The position numbers and the translations under genes are program-made. Source: Afipia clevelandensis ATCC 49720 (GTDB lineage Bacteria; Pseudomonadota; Alphaproteobacteria; Rhizobiales; Xanthobacteraceae). Taken from it: a DNA stretch of 64,000 nt. The stretch covers positions 2,298,030 to 2,362,029 of the forward strand of contig NZ_KB375281.1 of the NCBI RefSeq assembly GCF_000336555.1, read 5' to 3'. The notes below the pieces were generated by a model, which searched no databases, was not told where the DNA came from, and saw only the letters and a list, made by a program, of their open reading frames with translations. Below are positions 61,081 to 64,000 of this stretch, in pieces. The first letter of the stretch is position 1. Each line of letters begins with the position of its first letter.

Positions 61081-61682
61081 TCAATCGATCTTTTCAAGAA
61101 GTCTTATGACCGTTTGCGCATGCCACCGCCCGCCCCTTTCAGTAGGAACTTGGCGAGCCGTGAGTTCGCAGGCGATCTTCGCAGCAGACATACCACTAAG
61201 CTTTAGTTGCGTTAGCATTGGAGCTAGAGCTGCTGCCCTCTGCACAGCAGCAGCGTGGTATTTTTTTGAAAGATATTCCGCACCATTGACTCCTAGCTTC
61301 ACTCCACGCGCTTTAGCCGCCTGCAGCGCGCCTTTGGTGCGCTCCGCGATCATTTCCCGCTCGTGCTGCGCTACCGCCGCGAGAATGTGAAGGGTTAACT
61401 TGTTGGCATGTGGGTTATCTACCGCGACAAACTCCACGCCGGAGTCCATGAGGGCCGCAATGAATGCCAAATTTCGGGAGAGCCGATCCAGTTTTGCGAT
61501 TGCAAGCTTTGCCTTTTAGCGTTTGCACAACGCGAGAGCTTGAGCCAATTCCGGCCTATCGCTCTTTTTGCCGGTTTCGATTTCGGTAAATTCCCCATCA
61601 AGCGTCCAATTTCCGCCGTTGAGGAAATTCCGTATCGCCGTCTGCTGGGCTTCCAAACCTAACCCGCTCTTACCTTGCCGAT
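61081..61682 (-). pseudogene. Broken serine resolvase (missing catalytic start, in-frame stop)
   Basis: On the minus strand the frame from 61682 reads TDRQGKSGLGLEAQQTAIR, matching the resolvase consensus just after the nucleophile (RVSTDRQGKSGLGL), so the catalytic Ser and N-terminus are gone. It continues to an in-frame TAA at 61516-61518 after ALALCKR, then resumes with KAKLAIAKLDRLSRNLAFIA, LAAVAQHEREMIAERTKGAL and the C-terminal helix-turn-helix region (MSAAKIACELTARQVPTERG). Only the fragment 61081-61470 could still be translated. The gene ends where the integrase fragment begins. Confidence 0.85.
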
Positions 61683-62297
61683 CCGTTATTTCGCTGGGCG
61701 ATGAAAAATGATCTTGCTCCCCACGATCCGACCCGAGACATCAAGCCAGTCCCGCATCCCACCGAAGGTCACCACGCTTGGACGCTGGAAGAGATAGCTG
61801 CTTTCGAGGACCGTCATCCCATCGGTTCAAAAGCAAGGCTGGCGATGTGTCTATTGCTCTACACAGCCTGCCGCCGCGAGGACGTGGTTAGGCTTGGCCC
61901 GCAACATCTTCGCCACGGGCGCATTCAGTACCGGCAAGCGAAGAACGAACATCGCAATCCAGTTGATTTGGATATTCCGATTCATGCGGACCTTGCGAAA
62001 GCAGTTGCTGGTACACCAACGCGGCACTTAACGTTCCTGGTCACCGAATGTGCGAAGCCGTTTTCGGTGGCTGGGTTCGGGGCCAAATTCCGAGATTGGT
62101 GCAATCAGGCGGGTCTTCCGCATTGTTCGGCGCATGGATTGCGAAAGGCGACGGCCGCTCGCTTGGCGGAGCGCGGCGCGTCACCCCACGAGATCATGGC
62201 TATCACCGGTCACCGATCACTGGAAGAGGTTGAGCGTTACACGCGCGCAGCCAAGAAAATCGAACTGGCTAATACGGCAATGTCGAAGCTCAAATAA
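61683..62297 (+). pseudogene. Tyrosine integrase, catalytic half only
   Basis: From 61683 the frame reads PLFRWAMKNDLAPHDPTRDI and then a complete tyrosine-recombinase catalytic domain: first Arg in LLLYTACRREDVVRLG, RQAKNEHRNPVDLDIPI with the Lys turn, HGLRKATAARLAERG (His-x-x-Arg), MAITGHRSLEEVERYTR (His and nucleophilic Tyr). Family members have about 180 more N-terminal residues for arm- and core-site binding, which are absent. The break coincides with the resolvase break. A shortened 198-residue product could start at the ATG at 61701, but it would probably not catalyse integration. It points toward tRNA-Glu, as expected for the island integrase. Confidence 0.85.
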
Positions 62298-62309
62298 GGA
62301 ACATCATGT

Positions 62310-62334
62310 GTCCCACTGAAACGGTCGGTGGGAC
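62310..62334. repeat. Hairpin between the integrase and the attachment site
   Basis: GTCCCAC pairs with GTGGGAC around an 11-base loop, 13 bases after the integrase stop and 46 bases before the tRNA-Glu end. It could be an integrase arm site or a weak terminator. Confidence 0.4.
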
Positions 62335-62379
62335 CATTCGGAGGAAAAACAATGAAACTTCAATGTGGATTTATGCTGT

Positions 62380-62396
62380 TGGCGCTCCCTAGGGGA
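62380..62396 (-). repeat. Proximal attachment site inside the tRNA-Glu 3' end
   Basis: TGGCGCTCCCTAGGGGA is the reverse complement of the tRNA-Glu CCA tail, acceptor 3' strand and T-stem start. It is identical over 17 bases to 55469-55485. Confidence 0.9.
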
Positions 62397-62454
62397 ATCG
62401 AACCCCTGTTTCAGCCTTGAGAGGGCCGCGTCCTAACCGCTAGACGAAGGGAGC
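62380..62454 (-). tRNA. tRNA-Glu (anticodon CTC), island target gene
   Basis: A complete 75-nt cloverleaf with encoded CCA. The acceptor stem GCTCCCT pairs with AGGGAGC, the D-arm is GTCTAGCGGTTAGGAC, the anticodon stem-loop CGGCC-CTCTCAA-GGCTG has anticodon CTC, and the T-arm is AGGGG-TTCGATT-CCCCT. The gene remains whole because the island brought in an identical 3' end. Confidence 0.94.
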
Positions 62455-62682
62455 AAGCGCTGGGGAGGGAATAGCCTCGAAACGGCGCAACTGCAAGCGC
62501 GCCGGGCGCTTTCAGACCCTTCATATCCGCAGGCACGGTATGGCTCACCGCCGGTCCCGCTGCGTCGCCCCGCTCCGCGGACGGGGAAAATCAAGGGCAT
62601 TTGCACCCTCAGCCCTCGCGCACTTAACCAAGTCCCCGTCCGTCCAGTTTCCCGGGCCGCCGGTTGGATGTAGGACTGAGGC

Positions 62683-63678
62683 ATGGACAGCCGGCCCACA
62701 TGGCAGGACTGGATTGCCGCGCATCCCGTCGCGGTGTCGCTGGCCGCTCTGGCGGCGCCCGCCGCGATCCTTGCGATCTCGGCAGTGGAGATGAGCCCCC
62801 TGGCGCTGTCGTCTCATTTTTCCACCGGCATGAAGAGCTTCCTGACCTATATGGACAGTTTTTTCATGGCCGCATCGTTCGTCGTCTTCCTTGCCGCCAT
62901 CCTGATCCTTGAGCGTCTGCGTCCGGCCGATCCGGATCAGGCGCTGCTGTCGCGGGGACTGTTTTTCGACACGGGGTTTTGCGTCGTCTCGCTGCTGGTC
63001 CATTTCCTGTTCGTATCGCTGTTCGTGCTGCTGTTCCTGAATTTTTTTCACCGCCACGTTCCGCCGCTCGCGAGCCTGATCGGACACTGGCCGAACTGGC
63101 TGCGTGTGATTGTCGTGTTTGTCGCGGTGGATTTCGCCGGGTGGCTCAGTCATGTGATCCGTCACAAGGTGCCGGCCCTGTGGAATTTCCATGCGCTGCA
63201 TCACTCGCAGGGCGCCATGAACCTGATGACGGAATTCAGGCTGCATCCGTGCGACCTGCTGGCGCGGACGCTCACGATGTCGCTCGTCTTCATCGTGGTT
63301 CTGGTGCCCGTCGAACAGGCCTTCGTGTTTATCCTGCTGCAGAAATACTATCTGATGTTCCTGCATGCGAACGTCGACATCGGCTATGGGCCGCTCGACC
63401 GGGTGCTGGTGTCGCCGCGCGTACACCGCCTGCATCATGCGATCGCGCCAGACCTGCACGATCGCAACTACGGAGTTTTTCTCTCGGTCTGGGACACGCT
63501 GTTCGGTACCTTCGTCGCCACTGACCGCGCCATCAAGACCGGGGTCGAAGGCTTTCCGGATGAGCGAAACGGGCCGTGGGTCCGGATGCCCCTGACCTTC
63601 CTCCAGCAGATCGCGCTGCCCTTTTCCCAGGCCGTGCAATCCCTGCGCGCCGCGTTTACGGCTCAACGGCGAATTTAA
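62683..63678 (+). CDS. Sterol desaturase/fatty acid hydroxylase family protein
   Basis: A 331-residue membrane di-iron protein of the ERG3/FA-hydroxylase superfamily. Four to five spans occur, with the metal-binding histidine boxes HVIRH, HALHHSQGAMN and HRLHHA, plus the C-terminal NYGVFLSVWDTLFGTFVA signature. Members hydroxylate or desaturate sterols, carotenoids, fatty acids or hopanoid-like lipids using O2. The bacterial substrate here is unknown. The start has ACTGAGG 5 bases upstream. Its 3' end overlaps the convergent small membrane gene by 23 bases. It is backbone DNA next to tRNA-Glu. Confidence 0.88.
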   Translation: MDSRPTWQDWIAAHPVAVSLAALAAPAAILAISAVEMSPLALSSHFSTGMKSFLTYMDSFFMAASFVVFLAAILILERLRPADPDQALLSRGLFFDTGFCVVSLLVHFLFVSLFVLLFLNFFHRHVPPLASLIGHWPNWLRVIVVFVAVDFAGWLSHVIRHKVPALWNFHALHHSQGAMNLMTEFRLHPCDLLARTLTMSLVFIVVLVPVEQAFVFILLQKYYLMFLHANVDIGYGPLDRVLVSPRVHRLHHAIAPDLHDRNYGVFLSVWDTLFGTFVATDRAIKTGVEGFPDERNGPWVRMPLTFLQQIALPFSQAVQSLRAAFTAQRRI

Positions 63679-63988
63679 GACGCCCCACCGGCTTCAGCGT
63701 CTTCGCATCATAGGTGCGGATTTCGGTCGCGCCGCCGGTATCGACGGTGACGGCCAGCCGCTCCCCGGCAGTGGCGGTGGACACGATCCGCGCGCCCTTG
63801 GGCAAGGTTGCGGTCACATCGGTGATCTGCACGCTTCCATCGTTGCGGAAAACACGGTAGCCGATGGCGACCAGCAGGGCTCCGATACCGACCGCTGTGG
63901 TCAGGCCCGCGATCAGCATCATTCGGCGCACCCGCGCGATCAGCGCGGCTTGCTCGGGCGTCGGTTCGGGCGCAACAGTTTCAGACAT
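63656..63988 (-). CDS. Small membrane protein, DUF6476-like
   Basis: A 110-residue protein with one membrane span (about 28-46, LIAGLTTAVGIGALLVAIGY) preceded by a basic patch (LIARVRRM) and followed by a periplasmic part (ITDVTATLPKGARIVSTATA, LAVTVDTGGATEIRTYDAKT). The layout fits the DUF6476 family found downstream or near diverse alphaproteobacterial genes, with no known function. It is complete in this window, and its start is 12 bases from the window end. Confidence 0.7.
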   Translation of the reverse strand: MSETVAPEPTPEQAALIARVRRMMLIAGLTTAVGIGALLVAIGYRVFRNDGSVQITDVTATLPKGARIVSTATAGERLAVTVDTGGATEIRTYDAKTLKPVGRLKFAVEP

Positions 63989-64000
63989 GCAAAGCTCTTC

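Larger units (their letters stand above)
55469..62396. mobile_element. Genomic island integrated in tRNA-Glu(CTC)
   Basis: The 17-base direct repeat TGGCGCTCCCTAGGGGA at 55469-55485 and 62380-62396 bounds the segment. The right copy is the real tRNA-Glu 3' end including CCA, and the left copy is its duplicate. This is the expected footprint of tyrosine-integrase insertion into a tRNA 3' end. The interior carries a conserved hypothetical gene, a TetR regulator with a catabolic operon, a resolvase pseudogene and an integrase fragment next to the tRNA. Codon use inside is visibly less GC-biased than outside. The truncated integrase implies it cannot move by its own enzyme. Confidence 0.88.

Noticed and set aside
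61701-62297. Functional 198-residue integrase
   Set aside because: The catalytic residues are all present, but the N-terminal DNA-binding half is missing and the upstream sequence is resolvase, so it is treated as a fragment.
1-64000. CRISPR arrays
   Set aside because: No regularly spaced repeat-spacer series and no cas genes were seen. The only tandem array is the four-unit 13-bp repeat before eipA, which has no spacers.

Overview
The window looks like chromosome of an alphaproteobacterium in the Nitrobacteraceae (Bradyrhizobiaceae), such as Bradyrhizobium, Afipia, Rhodopseudomonas or Oligotropha. The basis is the gene set: CtrA with ChpT, a CheA with a fused receiver, EipA (DUF1134), DUF2927 and YcjX/YcjF proteins, an RskA-type anti-sigma factor, a CyaC-like cyclase and an isovaleryl-CoA dehydrogenase. 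The strongly GC-biased third codon positions of the backbone fit this. The genus cannot be fixed from sequence reading alone.

Layout. 1-2150 is the end of an integrated element: a DUF2924 protein and a large serine recombinase, stopping before a tRNA-Ile(CAT). 2.5-6.0 kb is a minus-strand panD-bioF-bioD-bioA run (beta-alanine and biotin synthesis), followed by an MFS transporter. 7.4-23.5 kb is a motility and cell-cycle region: flhA, an ECF sigma/anti-sigma pair, fliJ and fliI, ctrA, a chromate transporter, and chpT-cheA-cheW-cheY-cheB-cheR. 23.6-31.5 kb holds mixed backbone genes: cysQ, a YHS protein, eipA, a coiled-coil membrane protein, tRNA-Val(CAC), a 53-residue Flp pilin, a ThDP enzyme, an L,D-transpeptidase and a DUF2927 protein. 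31.6-40.4 kb is rich in acyl-CoA chemistry: isovaleryl-CoA dehydrogenase, then a cytochrome P450, acyl-CoA dehydrogenase, CaiB/BaiF CoA-transferase and FAS1-like hydratase run, then an SDR. A cytoplasmic double-PAS chemoreceptor lies inside this stretch. 40.4-55.3 kb has TrhA/hemolysin III, ycjX-ycjF, a GT39 glycosyltransferase, a heme/2Fe-2S/adenylate cyclase fusion, a cold-shock protein, htpX, a Bcr/CflA transporter, gapN and an orphan solute-binding protein.

55,469-62,396 is a genomic island. A 17-bp direct repeat of the tRNA-Glu(CTC) 3' end bounds it exactly. It carries a conserved hypothetical gene, a divergently placed TetR regulator, and a small CoA-dependent catabolic operon: acyl-CoA ligase, an internally deleted amidohydrolase, a crotonase-family enzyme and an RraA-like aldolase. 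At the tRNA end the integrase has lost its N-terminal half and abuts a serine resolvase that has lost its catalytic serine and has an in-frame stop, so the island looks immobilised. Backbone resumes with a sterol-desaturase-family protein and a small membrane protein.

How the genes work together. CckA (not in the window) would pass phosphate through ChpT to CtrA. Two near-consensus CtrA boxes lie upstream of flhA and fliI, and three GANTC (CcrM) sites crowd the ctrA promoter, so this cluster appears to link cell-cycle control to flagellar export. The Che proteins and the double-PAS receptor provide direction control.
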